From NCBI RefSeq assembly GCF_000313565.1, contig NZ_HE578925.1, positions 1 through 64,000 on the forward strand: a stretch of 64,000 nucleotides of DNA, read 5' to 3'. The position numbers and the translations under genes were made by a program. Positions 26,487 through 34,548 of this stretch are shown in pieces. The stretch's first letter is position 1, and each line of letters begins with the position of its first letter. The notes beneath the pieces were generated by a model that worked only from the letters and a program-made list of their open reading frames with translations, ran no database searches and had not been told where the DNA came from. This stretch comes from Dielma fastidiosa (GTDB lineage Bacteria; Bacillota_I; Bacilli_A; Erysipelotrichales; Erysipelotrichaceae).

Positions 26487-27062
26487 ATAAAGTTAACCAA
26501 AGCTAATTATGGCGGCTGTCACAAGATAAGAATTCCTTCTTTTTTTAGTCATCTGGTTAGAATTGGGTAACTTTTAAAGGAGACTGCTCCAATGCTTGTC
26601 ATCCTAAAAATGCCTTGAAGCAATGATGACCCTCATGAAATCAAATGTTTCTTGGTTTGCCGATGTGTTTTGAACATGAAGGCAGAAATTATCTGGTTAT
26701 ACGCTTTTATATAAAAGGAGCGTCTTGTACCATGATATAAGAAGTTATGATTAAAATTTTGGCAGTAAATCTTCACAGATTCAGCTCAGGGTTATCGTAT
26801 GCTGGTAAAACCTTGTTTAACTCCTATGGATGGGGAGACAGACAATGGGTATGACTGGCAGATACTCGCTTACTTGAGAAAGTCCTAATGATTAACGGTA
26901 TTCCCGAAACCGTTGAGATTTGAATTCTTTACCTTTTGACGCTGAATTTACAAAATTTTTATTCCTGTTTAATCCCGTTTTAGTTTTTTAATTCCCGTAA
27001 ACAAATTTTTATAATTTTTACCCCTTTCTTAAAAAAACGATGTTTAGCCGCATCGTTTTTTT
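26487..27062 (+). ncRNA. Large structured non-coding RNA, family not identified
   Basis: About 576 bases from a perfect promoter to a strong terminator, with no ORF of use on either strand. The two ends of the core pair over a distance of 400 bases: CGGCtGTC (26513-26520) with GACGCTG (26938-26944), AAG with CTT, then AAGAATTC (26528-26535) with GAATTCTT (26922-26929). Inside lie several hairpins: GGAG/CTCC (26579-26590), GTCATC/GATGAC (26598-26630), TGCC..GGCA (26658-26684), ACGCT/AGCGT (26701-26723), CAGGGTT/AACCTTG (about 26787-26815), ACTT-GAGA-AAGT with a GNRA loop (26872-26883) and AACGGT/ACCGTT (26894-26914). It lacks the tmRNA, RNase P and SRP signatures. Size resembles ornate large RNAs such as ROOL, but this is unconfirmed. 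Confidence 0.7.
27031..27062 (+). terminator. Terminator of the 26.5 kb RNA
   Basis: AAAAAAACGATG pairs perfectly with CATCGTTTTTTT across an eight-base loop. It lies six bases upstream of the TATAAT (27069-27074) that probably serves the MerR gene. Confidence 0.92.
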
Positions 27063-27095
27063 CTGTGCTATAATGTTGAAAATGGAGGTCGGCTT

Positions 27096-27950
27096 ATGAA
27101 GATAAATGAACGGATAGAAAGCAGCTTTGATGAGGTTGACCGCTTGGATAATGAACGATTAGATAATTTTTATACGGCTTCACAGGTTTATGAAAGCCTT
27201 GGTTTAAGCCGTGAAACAATCAGATATTATGAAAAGCTTGGATTATTAAGTCCACTGAAGCAGTCAGGGAATAATTATCGGCAATTTACGGTATATGATT
27301 TTCAGCGTTTAATGATCATCGATGCTTTTAAGAAACGCGGCTTTACGGCATCACAAATTTGCAGCTTGATGAGTTTGGATACTCCCGAGGCATTGGCGGC
27401 TGAATTGGCAGGCAAGGCAGAGGAGATTAGAGAACACATGATTTTGCTGGAAAAACAGCTTCATCAAATTGAACAGGATCGTTGCTTTATCAAAGAGCTG
27501 CCTCAAACCTTGCATCAATTTACAATTCGGTCGCTGCCTTTATATCGCGTTTGTTCTGTATTGCCGGCGATTACTAGTTTTGAGGAGTATGCCGATAAAG
27601 TATTAAGTCGCATGGATCTTGATCATGAGGATATTTTAAATAAGCTGATCCGTGTTGTCCATTTTGATCATGAGTCGGGTTATCTCAATTCTCAGATTTG
27701 TGTGGTTGAGCTGGCTGAAACGGCTGAAGAAGGTCAAACGTATCTGCATAGCGGCCGCTGTATTTATTCGGCGGTTGCTTCAGAGATTGGGGAAATGAAT
27801 ACAATGGGAAGAATGTTCGAATTGACTTCATCATGGATCGATGGACAGCAGTTAAGTGATCAAGGGGTTGTTTATATCCGGCCTCGCTGTGTGCTTGCCG
27901 GTAAGCTGCCAGCCTTTTACTATGAATCATGGGTGCCTTTAAATGATTAG
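27096..27950 (+). CDS. MerR-family regulator with GyrI-like effector domain
   Basis: A 284-residue regulator. After an unusual acidic N-terminal extension of about 25 residues comes the MerR HTH (TASQVYESLGLSRETIRYYEKLGLL, about 27-50), a linker helix (about 90-130) and a C-terminal domain (about 145-280) resembling the effector-binding fold of BmrR/GyrI-type proteins. GGAGG precedes ATG 27096. The two flavodoxin-like genes downstream are likely targets. Confidence 0.85.
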   Translation: MKINERIESSFDEVDRLDNERLDNFYTASQVYESLGLSRETIRYYEKLGLLSPLKQSGNNYRQFTVYDFQRLMIIDAFKKRGFTASQICSLMSLDTPEALAAELAGKAEEIREHMILLEKQLHQIEQDRCFIKELPQTLHQFTIRSLPLYRVCSVLPAITSFEEYADKVLSRMDLDHEDILNKLIRVVHFDHESGYLNSQICVVELAETAEEGQTYLHSGRCIYSAVASEIGEMNTMGRMFELTSSWIDGQQLSDQGVVYIRPRCVLAGKLPAFYYESWVPLND

Positions 27951-28004
27951 TCTTGACCTGGGGGTATGAACCACGTTTACACTCTTTATGAAGGATGTGA
28001 ACGA

Positions 28005-28463
28005 ATGAAAACTTTTATTGTGAATGAGTATAAAGAATTAAAAGATTCTGATGTCTATGATTTGCGTACAGAGACATGTAAGGATTGTATCGGATGCTGG
28101 ACATGCTGGCTGAAAACACCGGGCAGATGTGTGCATCATGATTTAGATGCTTATTATCAGTCATTGCTTCAAGCGGATACGTTTTTGTTTTATTTGCGGC
28201 CTAGCCATGATTTTGTCAGCGGCAGAGTAAAGACCTTATTTGATCGTATGATTGTTTTAGGACTGCCTTTTATTCGTTATGACAGCGGCGAATCAATGCA
28301 TTTAATGCGATATAGGAAAAATCCATCAGTTATTGTGCGCTATCTTGATGAATTTTCAGATGCGCAGGCACGCTCATTATTTGTGGAATATTTACAGCGT
28401 GTTTTTTTTCAGTTTGGTATGGAGGTAATTGAAATCAACGCTGATGGAGGACAAGCATCATGA
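28005..28463 (+). CDS. Flavodoxin-fold oxidoreductase-like protein lacking the N-terminal FMN loop
   Basis: A 152-residue protein related to NADPH-dependent FMN reductases and iron-sulfur flavoproteins. It has the Cys cluster CKDCIGCWTC followed by KTPGRC near residues 26-42. The usual N-terminal strand and GSPRxxGNT phosphate loop are absent; the protein starts where the second strand would be. ATG 28005 follows GAAGGATG. It overlaps the next, complete flavodoxin-like gene by four bases, so the two may form a heterodimer. Loss of FMN binding is inferred only. Confidence 0.65.
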   Translation: MKTFIVNEYKELKDSDVYDLRTETCKDCIGCWTCWLKTPGRCVHHDLDAYYQSLLQADTFLFYLRPSHDFVSGRVKTLFDRMIVLGLPFIRYDSGESMHLMRYRKNPSVIVRYLDEFSDAQARSLFVEYLQRVFFQFGMEVIEINADGGQAS

Positions 28464-29101
28464 AAACGATATTTATCAATGGTTCTCCGCATGGCCGTCA
28501 GGGTAATTCTGAAATCTTTATCCGTCAGCTAATGATTGGGATGGATGTTGTATCAGATGTTCTTTATGTCAGTACGCATCAATATGATGAATTGGCGGAT
28601 CAGGCTGCTTTGGCAGATCGGCTGATTTTTGTCATGCCGCTCTATGTGCATGCCATGCCGGGAATTGTCATGAAGCTGTTTGAAGTAATGAAGCCTGCGA
28701 AAAAGGGAGCGCAGATTCTTTTTGTTGTGCAGTCAGGCTTTATTGAAGCGGCTCAGTCAGCCTATTGTGTCAAAGCGCTCAAGCATCAGGCAGCACGGCT
28801 TGGCTATGAATGTTTAGGCGTCGTTGTTAGAGGGAATTCAGCAGGTGTTTCTTTAATGCCTGAAAAAGCGAATCGAAAGCTTTTTGAAGATTTGCAGGCA
28901 CTAGGTCAGCGGTTAGCGGAAACCGGCGAGCTCGATGAGGTGATCGCTGCGCGGCTTGGTGATCCTTATCGGCTGAGCCGTCAAAAGTTATGTCAGCTGC
29001 AGCTTTTATCACGGCTTGGTTTAGGTGATTTATACTGGCAATATATGCTTAGAAAAAACCATGCCTATAAAAAGCGGTTCGATCGTCCCTTTGGCCAATA
29101 G
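28460..29101 (+). CDS. Flavodoxin-like NAD(P)H oxidoreductase
   Basis: A 213-residue flavodoxin-fold protein. The FMN phosphate loop is INGSPHGRQGNSE near residue 6, followed by the flavin contact FVMPLYVHAMPG near residue 57. It lacks the Cys cluster of its upstream neighbour. Overlaps that gene as ATGA; GGAGG precedes ATG 28460. Probably reduces quinones, azo or nitro compounds with FMN, under control of the MerR regulator upstream. Confidence 0.75.
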   Translation: MKTIFINGSPHGRQGNSEIFIRQLMIGMDVVSDVLYVSTHQYDELADQAALADRLIFVMPLYVHAMPGIVMKLFEVMKPAKKGAQILFVVQSGFIEAAQSAYCVKALKHQAARLGYECLGVVVRGNSAGVSLMPEKANRKLFEDLQALGQRLAETGELDEVIAARLGDPYRLSRQKLCQLQLLSRLGLGDLYWQYMLRKNHAYKKRFDRPFGQ

Positions 29102-29162
29102 GTTTGTTTCCAAAAGCTTAAAATCGTGGTAAGCTATTCATAATAAATCATGGAGGTGGCTT

Positions 29163-29954
29163 ATGGCTGTACTGCATATTAATTTTATGTCAGCAGCACT
29201 AGGACGTCAGGTTAATTTTACGGCTGTGATACCTAGTGTCGATTTTGATCATCTAAATATTGAAGAAATGTATAACCCCAAACGAAAGCTGAAGGTCTTA
29301 TGGCTGCTGCATGGCTTTTCAGGAGATGAGAATGATTATCTGACCTTTACCAATGCGGCCCGTTATGCTCAGGATCATCAGCTGGCCTTGATCCTGCCGC
29401 CGGCTGAAAACAGCGGTTATACTGATATTCCCAAGGGGGCTAAATATTTCAGTTTTATCGGTGAGGAGCTAGTCGCTTTCTGCCGTTATCTGTTTCCTTT
29501 AAGTGATCGGCGCGAGGATAATTTTATCGGCGGCTTATCAATGGGCGCGATGGGGGCAATGAAGCTGGCGTTGGCCTATCCTCATCAGTATTCAAAAGTG
29601 GTATTGATGTCCGGCTGTGCTTTTGATTTAGCAGACGGCGGAATGGGAAATGTTGACTGGTTCGGTGATGCTCCACAAGTATTTGGCGGTTCCATTCCAG
29701 GCGGCAGGGAACTGATCGGCACACGTGAGGACGCTTATGCGATGCTGAAGGAGAACGCGGAAAAGCATTGTGAACTGCCTTGTTTTTATATGCGTGTCGG
29801 CAGTAAGGATTTTCTGCTTGATAAGTGCCGTTATGCGAAAGCACAGCTGGAAACGTATGGCTATGAGTTAGATTATGCTGAGATAGAAGGATATGGACAT
29901 GAATGGCGTTTCTGGGATCTGGTTTTGAATGAGGTCATTTCAACATGGCTGTAA
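29163..29954 (+). CDS. Alpha/beta-hydrolase, esterase D/EstA type
   Basis: A 263-residue esterase related to tributyrin esterase EstA and S-formylglutathione hydrolase. The oxyanion segment WLLHGFSGD, the nucleophile elbow GGLSMGAMG (Ser near residue 124), and the C-terminal GYGHEWRFWD (catalytic His near residue 247) are present. Cytosolic. GGAGG precedes ATG 29163. Overlaps the following gene by ten bases. Confidence 0.88.
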   Translation: MAVLHINFMSAALGRQVNFTAVIPSVDFDHLNIEEMYNPKRKLKVLWLLHGFSGDENDYLTFTNAARYAQDHQLALILPPAENSGYTDIPKGAKYFSFIGEELVAFCRYLFPLSDRREDNFIGGLSMGAMGAMKLALAYPHQYSKVVLMSGCAFDLADGGMGNVDWFGDAPQVFGGSIPGGRELIGTREDAYAMLKENAEKHCELPCFYMRVGSKDFLLDKCRYAKAQLETYGYELDYAEIEGYGHEWRFWDLVLNEVISTWL

Positions 29955-30418
29955 TTTATTCAGAAGAAGAAATCAGGCAGCTGATAGCACAGCTTTACGC
30001 ATCAGATGCTAATGCCGGTTACGCGGCTTTGAAGCAGCTGGAAATGATGAGTGAAGAGGGGGCGGCAGTAAGTCTTTACTTAGATGAATTCTTTTCAATG
30101 CTGAATCATAAAAATTCATATGTGCGTAATCGGGGGTTGGTATTGATTGCGGCAAATGCTAAATGGGATAGTGCGCAAATGATTGATGCGAAGCTTGAGC
30201 ACTTTCTCGATCATCTTCATGATGAAAAGCCAATTACCGTCAGACAATGCGTCAAACTGCTGCCGCTGTTAGTAAAAGACAAACCAGAACTTACTTTAAA
30301 AATAACGGCGGCCCTGCGGCAGGCACAGCCCATGGCCTATTCAGCAAATATGCAGAAACTGATTGCTGAGGATATTAAGCAAAGCTTGGCGTTGATTGAA
30401 AATGCCGCTCAGCGATAA
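29945..30418 (+). CDS. HEAT/ARM-like helical repeat protein
   Basis: A 157-residue all-helical protein: NKxSYVRNRGLVLIAANAKWD near residue 55 and ITVRQCVKLLPLLVKDKPEL near residue 100 have the HEAT-repeat spacing. Similar short proteins are sometimes labelled SufBD-like without reason. Function unknown; translationally coupled to the esterase gene. Confidence 0.55.
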   Translation: MAVIYSEEEIRQLIAQLYASDANAGYAALKQLEMMSEEGAAVSLYLDEFFSMLNHKNSYVRNRGLVLIAANAKWDSAQMIDAKLEHFLDHLHDEKPITVRQCVKLLPLLVKDKPELTLKITAALRQAQPMAYSANMQKLIAEDIKQSLALIENAAQR

Positions 30419-30429
30419 TTATAAGCGTT

Positions 30430-30466
30430 AAAAAACACATCTTTCTAAGAAATGATGTGTTTTTAT
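30430..30466. terminator. Bidirectional terminator
   Basis: AAAAACACATC pairs with GATGTGTTTTT; A and T tracts on both sides serve the converging transcripts. Confidence 0.88.
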
Positions 30467-30498
30467 ATTATTGGCATTTTCAAAGGCAAACGATGCAG

Positions 30499-31230
30499 TT
30501 AATAGCGGGATTGATTCTGGATGGCCCACATGATCCAATTCGACCACTCAACGGCTAAATGTTTTTGGTGTTCCTTAAGAATGATTTTTGGACATAAACG
30601 GGGAAATTCGACTAAGGTTCTGACTTCAATTCCCGTGGATGTATCTTTAAATTGATGTCGGACACCGCCGATAATTGTACCGTCTTTGAGCTTCGCAATG
30701 CCTGTTGATTGAAAAGGGTAATCAAAATTTCTAGGTTCTTTTAATCCGGTTTCATCGTTAAACGTGATATAGAATTGAGTAGGAACCGGTGTGCAGCCGG
30801 CGGTTTCAATAACTTCAAGCGTATCGTTTAAGGGTCTTAAAGCATAATGGTCGGGACAGGCAGCAAGATTTGCACGGCGGTGTTCTTCACTGTCTTCTAA
30901 CATCAGCGCGTCAATCACTTTAGAGAATTTTGCTGCTGTAATACCATCAGCCGATAGAATTGTTATCGCCGCCCGCCGTTTGCCGAATGAAAAAACAGCG
31001 GCAAGCTTCATCGCAAACTTGCCAAACGCCAATTTAGTTTTAATCAAAGATGTTATTTCAGCATAGGACATTTCTGCTTTTAGGGTCGTTAAGCTTTCAT
31101 ACAAACGGTCTGTATCATCAGTCATGGGCAATGTTTTCTTAAGATTTTTAAGAACTTTACCGATTCTTTTACGAATCCAAGCCGCTTTTTCCTCTTCGCT
31201 GAATTCTTTTCCATCAATTAATATTTTCAT
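30499..31230 (-). CDS. Conserved-looking hypothetical protein paired with a TetR regulator
   Basis: A 243-residue soluble protein, no family recognised. The first 60 residues are Lys-rich and helical; the second half is strand-rich (FYITFNDETGLKE, TGIAKLKDGTIIGGVRHQFKD). AAAGGAT precedes the ATG at 31230, which lies six bases after the tetR-like stop, so the two form one transcript. Likely the regulator's target. Confidence 0.5.
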   Translation of the reverse strand: MKILIDGKEFSEEEKAAWIRKRIGKVLKNLKKTLPMTDDTDRLYESLTTLKAEMSYAEITSLIKTKLAFGKFAMKLAAVFSFGKRRAAITILSADGITAAKFSKVIDALMLEDSEEHRRANLAACPDHYALRPLNDTLEVIETAGCTPVPTQFYITFNDETGLKEPRNFDYPFQSTGIAKLKDGTIIGGVRHQFKDTSTGIEVRTLVEFPRLCPKIILKEHQKHLAVEWSNWIMWAIQNQSRY

Positions 31231-31235
31231 GATTG

Positions 31236-31802
31236 TTATCCTTTCAATATTTTGTATACCATATTTTTCATCGCATCCAGCGCGTCTTTATTGATTTCTG
31301 TGTTTTCATCAAAGACGCATATTAAGCCATTTAATATAAAACCAGCCGTAATGGAAACATTATTTACATGAAATACATTTTCTGATAACCCTTGTGTCAG
31401 CACGTTTTCTGTTTCTTTCTTTAATTGAGAAATCAGCTTTTCTGTCAGGGCATAATGATATTCACTGCGAAAGGGTGCGCTTGAACGAAGCGGTGCCATC
31501 TTTTCAGCATAATTGAAAAAGGCGGTCAATACAGCTTCTAATTTATCCCATGCGGTAAGCTTTTGATCCTTTAATATTGCTTCAAATACAGCAATTTCCT
31601 GTTGGATGTAGTAATTTAAAGCTTCATCAAGGAATTCATCCTTTGATTTAAAGTAATAATAAAATAAGCCGGTAGCAACCTCTGCCTGTTTCACTACTTC
31701 TTGAATGCTGACTCCTTTTTCACCTGCTTCAAAAAATAATTTAATACCAATATCTAATAATTCTTGCCTGCGTATATCAGGCTTTTTTACGATTCTGCTC
31801 AT
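31236..31802 (-). CDS. TetR/AcrR-family regulator
   Basis: A 188-residue regulator with an N-terminal TetR HTH (about residues 8-55: GVSIQEVVKQAEVATGLFYYYFKSKDE). The C-terminal ligand domain is helical. GGAGG lies six bases before ATG 31802; nine upstream codons lack a site. Two copies of an inverted repeat upstream are probable autoregulatory operators. Confidence 0.92.
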   Translation of the reverse strand: MSRIVKKPDIRRQELLDIGIKLFFEAGEKGVSIQEVVKQAEVATGLFYYYFKSKDEFLDEALNYYIQQEIAVFEAILKDQKLTAWDKLEAVLTAFFNYAEKMAPLRSSAPFRSEYHYALTEKLISQLKKETENVLTQGLSENVFHVNNVSITAGFILNGLICVFDENTEINKDALDAMKNMVYKILKG

Positions 31803-31813
31803 AATATGCCTCC

Positions 31814-31855
31814 ACTGAATATGATTCAATTATAATATACTGAATATGGTTCAGT
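31814..31855 (-). promoter_or_regulatory. Tandem palindromic operators for the TetR regulator
   Basis: ACTGAATATGATTCAAT (31814-31830) and ACTGAATATGGTTCAGT (31839-31855) share the palindrome ACTGAA-N5-TTCAGT. They lie 12 bases before the start codon and flank a TATAAT-like stretch, the normal place for autorepression. Confidence 0.75.
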
Positions 31856-31912
31856 CAAAGATCAGCGCATAAAAAATGCAAGTCTGTTTATTTGACTTGC
31901 ACTTTCTTAATC

Positions 31913-32977
31913 CTATTTTACGACTCTGACCCAATTAAACGGATCTTCAACCTTACCCCATTGGATACCGGTTAATGTATCATAAAGCTTTTGCGTCAGC
32001 TCGCCGGTTTTGAAATCATTGATCGTTACGATATGACCGCGATAATTCAGTTCCCCAATTGGCGAGATTACCGCCGCTGTACCCGTACCGAAAGCTTCTT
32101 CCAGTTCGCCTTTGTCACCGGCCGCCATCAAATCATCGATTGCCAGATGTGTCTCATGAACGGTATAGCCCCAGCTTTTCAGCAGTGCGATGATTGAGTC
32201 ACGTGTTACACCCGGCAGGACAGTGCCTTCAATCGGTGCGGTATAGATTTCATTATTAATTTTAAACATAACATTCATCGTGCCGACTTCTTCAACATAT
32301 TTGCGTTCTACGCCATCGAGCCATAAAACCTGAGTATAACCTAATTTTTCTGCTTTTGCCTGAGCGGCCACGCTGCCTGCGTAATTACCGCCGCATTTAG
32401 TGAAGCCAGTACCACCGCGAACGGCTCTTACATATTCTTCTTCAACATAGATTTTAACTGGATTAACCCCCTCTGGATAATATGCGCCTACCGGTGAGCA
32501 GACAATAACGAAGGTATACTTCTTTGAAGGGTGAACACCAACACTGGCTTCTGTTGCGAACATGAATGGACGAATGTAAAGGGAAGTGCCTTCAGCTGTT
32601 GGAATCCAGTCAGCTTCTACCTTCACCAATTCCTCAACGGCTTGAACAAAGTCAGCTTCCGGGAAAATAGCCATGCAGAGACGTTCATTTGAATTTGCCA
32701 TACGGCGGGCATTCATTTCCGGACGGAATAATAAAATTTCATTCTTAGGTGATTTATAAGCTTTCATGCCTTCAAAGGTTTCCTGTGCATAATGCAGAAC
32801 CATTGAAGCGGGATTTAACATGATCGGCGCATAAGGCTGAATACGGGCATCATGCCAGCCCTGGCCTTCATCCCATTCGCAGACAAACATGTAGTCGGAA
32901 AAGTATTTGCCGAAACCTAAAGCGTTTTGATCGGGTTTAGTCTTAAGATTCTCTGATTTTATAAATTTGATATCCAT
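31913..32977 (-). CDS. ilvE: Branched-chain amino acid aminotransferase
   Basis: A 354-residue class IV PLP aminotransferase making leucine, isoleucine and valine from their keto acids. Marks are HYAQETFEGMKAYK, RPFMFATE, the PLP lysine in GFTKCGGNYAGS (near residue 195) and GTGTAAVISPIG near residue 305. Last gene of the leu operon. AGGAGG precedes ATG 32977; the ribosome site sits inside the end of leuB's intergenic gap of 10 bases. Confidence 0.95.
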   Translation of the reverse strand: MDIKFIKSENLKTKPDQNALGFGKYFSDYMFVCEWDEGQGWHDARIQPYAPIMLNPASMVLHYAQETFEGMKAYKSPKNEILLFRPEMNARRMANSNERLCMAIFPEADFVQAVEELVKVEADWIPTAEGTSLYIRPFMFATEASVGVHPSKKYTFVIVCSPVGAYYPEGVNPVKIYVEEEYVRAVRGGTGFTKCGGNYAGSVAAQAKAEKLGYTQVLWLDGVERKYVEEVGTMNVMFKINNEIYTAPIEGTVLPGVTRDSIIALLKSWGYTVHETHLAIDDLMAAGDKGELEEAFGTGTAAVISPIGELNYRGHIVTINDFKTGELTQKLYDTLTGIQWGKVEDPFNWVRVVK

Positions 32978-32987
32978 GATGTTCCTC

Positions 32988-34058
32988 CTATAATTTTGAA
33001 ACAATTTTATCGCCCATTGCTGAGCATGTCAATTTGATTTTACCTTCTGTATAAATATCCGCTGTGCGGTAGCCTTCATTCAGCACCGCGTTCACCGCAT
33101 CTTCAATCGCCTGACTTTCAGCCTCCATTTCAAAGCTGTATTTCAGCATCATCGCTGCTGATAAAATCGTACCGATTGGATTTGCGATATTCATGCCGGC
33201 AATATCCGGCGCTGAACCATGAATCGGCTCATACATGCCGCGGCTGCCAACACCCAGCGAGCTGGATGGAATCAAACCGATTGAACCGGTAATCATGCTG
33301 GCTTCATCACTTAGAATATCACCGAACATATTTTCAGTTACCACAACATCAAATTGTGAAGGATTTTTGACTAACTGCATCGCTGTATTATCTACCAGCA
33401 TGTCAGTATAGGTTACATCTGGATATTCTTCAGCCAGCCGATGCATTACCTTACGCCATAATCTTGAGGTATCTAATACATTGGCTTTGTCGACGCTGGT
33501 TACATGATGACGGCGTTTGCGGGCAGTTTCAAAGGCAACTCTGCCAACCCGTTCGATCTCATGCTCACTGTAGCTCATAATATCCGTAGCCTTTAATTCA
33601 TTATTTATTTCCTTGGTTTCACGCTCGCCAAAGTAAACGCCGCCAATAAGTTCCCGCACAATCAGCAAATCAATACCCTGAGCGACAATCTCCGGTTTCA
33701 GCGGTGAAGCGGCAGCCAGTACGTCAAAAACCTTAGCTGGCCGAAGATTAGAAAATAAACCCATTTCCTTGCGTATTTTAAGCAATGCTTTTTCCGGGCG
33801 AATCGCGGGATCGACCTGATCCCACTTTGGTCCGCCGACCGCTCCCAACAAGACGCTGTCACAGTCTAAACAGGCAGCTAAACTCGCATCGGGCAGGGAA
33901 GTGCCGAATTTATCGATTGCACAGCCGCCCGCATCAATATAATTATAAGTAAAGTGATGATGATATTTATCGGCAGCAGCATCTAAGACCTTGATGGCTT
34001 CATCGATGATCTCAGGCCCGATGCCGTCACCCTTAATAACAGTAATACGCTTATTCAT
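32988..34058 (-). CDS. leuB: 3-isopropylmalate dehydrogenase
   Basis: A 356-residue NAD-dependent decarboxylating dehydrogenase. Marks are [15 protein letters not shown] at the N-terminus, [14 protein letters not shown] near residue 134, [12 protein letters not shown] near residue 216 and GSAPDIAG near residue 280. AAGGAG precedes the ATG, which overlaps leuD by eight bases. Confidence 0.96.
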   Translation of the reverse strand: MNKRITVIKGDGIGPEIIDEAIKVLDAAADKYHHHFTYNYIDAGGCAIDKFGTSLPDASLAACLDCDSVLLGAVGGPKWDQVDPAIRPEKALLKIRKEMGLFSNLRPAKVFDVLAAASPLKPEIVAQGIDLLIVRELIGGVYFGERETKEINNELKATDIMSYSEHEIERVGRVAFETARKRRHHVTSVDKANVLDTSRLWRKVMHRLAEEYPDVTYTDMLVDNTAMQLVKNPSQFDVVVTENMFGDILSDEASMITGSIGLIPSSSLGVGSRGMYEPIHGSAPDIAGMNIANPIGTILSAAMMLKYSFEMEAESQAIEDAVNAVLNEGYRTADIYTEGKIKLTCSAMGDKIVSKL

Positions 34059-34548
34059 GAATAGACTCCTTTTTTAATTTATTTATCAGGCCATTGCATT
34101 CAATAATCTCTTTAATAAAATCAGGGAAGGCATTTGCCTGATAGCTTTCATTTTTTGTATGATTGGTTATGATGCCACTGTCAAAATCAATACTGATTTC
34201 ATCACCGGTTTCAATCTTATCGCTCGCTTCTTCACATTCAAGAATCGCTAGCCCAATATTAATTGCGTTGCGGTAGAAGATACGGGCAAAGCTTTTGGCG
34301 ATAACACAGTCGATGCCGCTTGCTTTAATGGCAATCGGAGCATGTTCCCGGCTGGACCCGCAGCCAAAATTATAGCCGCCGACCATGATATCACCAGACT
34401 GCACTTTCTTCACAAAATCCTGATCGATATCAATCATGCATAAGGCGCCTAATTCTTTAGGATCACTCGTATTCAGATAACGGGCGGGAATAATTACATC
34501 AGTATCAATGTTATCACCGTATTTATGTGCCTGACCATGTGCTTTCAT
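34051..34548 (-). CDS. leuD: 3-isopropylmalate dehydratase small subunit
   Basis: A 165-residue aconitase swivel-domain subunit of the archaeal/clostridial short type. It shows [13 protein letters not shown] and the substrate loop [17 protein letters not shown]. Works with LeuC. Starts directly after the leuC stop. Confidence 0.96.
   Translation of the reverse strand: MKAHGQAHKYGDNIDTDVIIPARYLNTSDPKELGALCMIDIDQDFVKKVQSGDIMVGGYNFGCGSSREHAPIAIKASGIDCVIAKSFARIFYRNAINIGLAILECEEASDKIETGDEISIDFDSGIITNHTKNESYQANAFPDFIKEIIECNGLINKLKKESIHE

Noticed and set aside
26876-26886. GAGAAAGTCC resembles RNase P conserved region I (GAGGAAAGTCC)
   Set aside because: One base is missing, it lies near the 3' end of the RNA instead of the 5' end, and no partner ACAGAA/GGCTTA region exists. 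It forms a simple GNRA hairpin instead.
26487-27062. Group I intron or tmRNA
   Set aside because: GACT...AGTCC could mimic P7, but P/Q/R elements, flanking exons and a G-U splice pair are not seen; no tmRNA tRNA-like ends or tag ORF.
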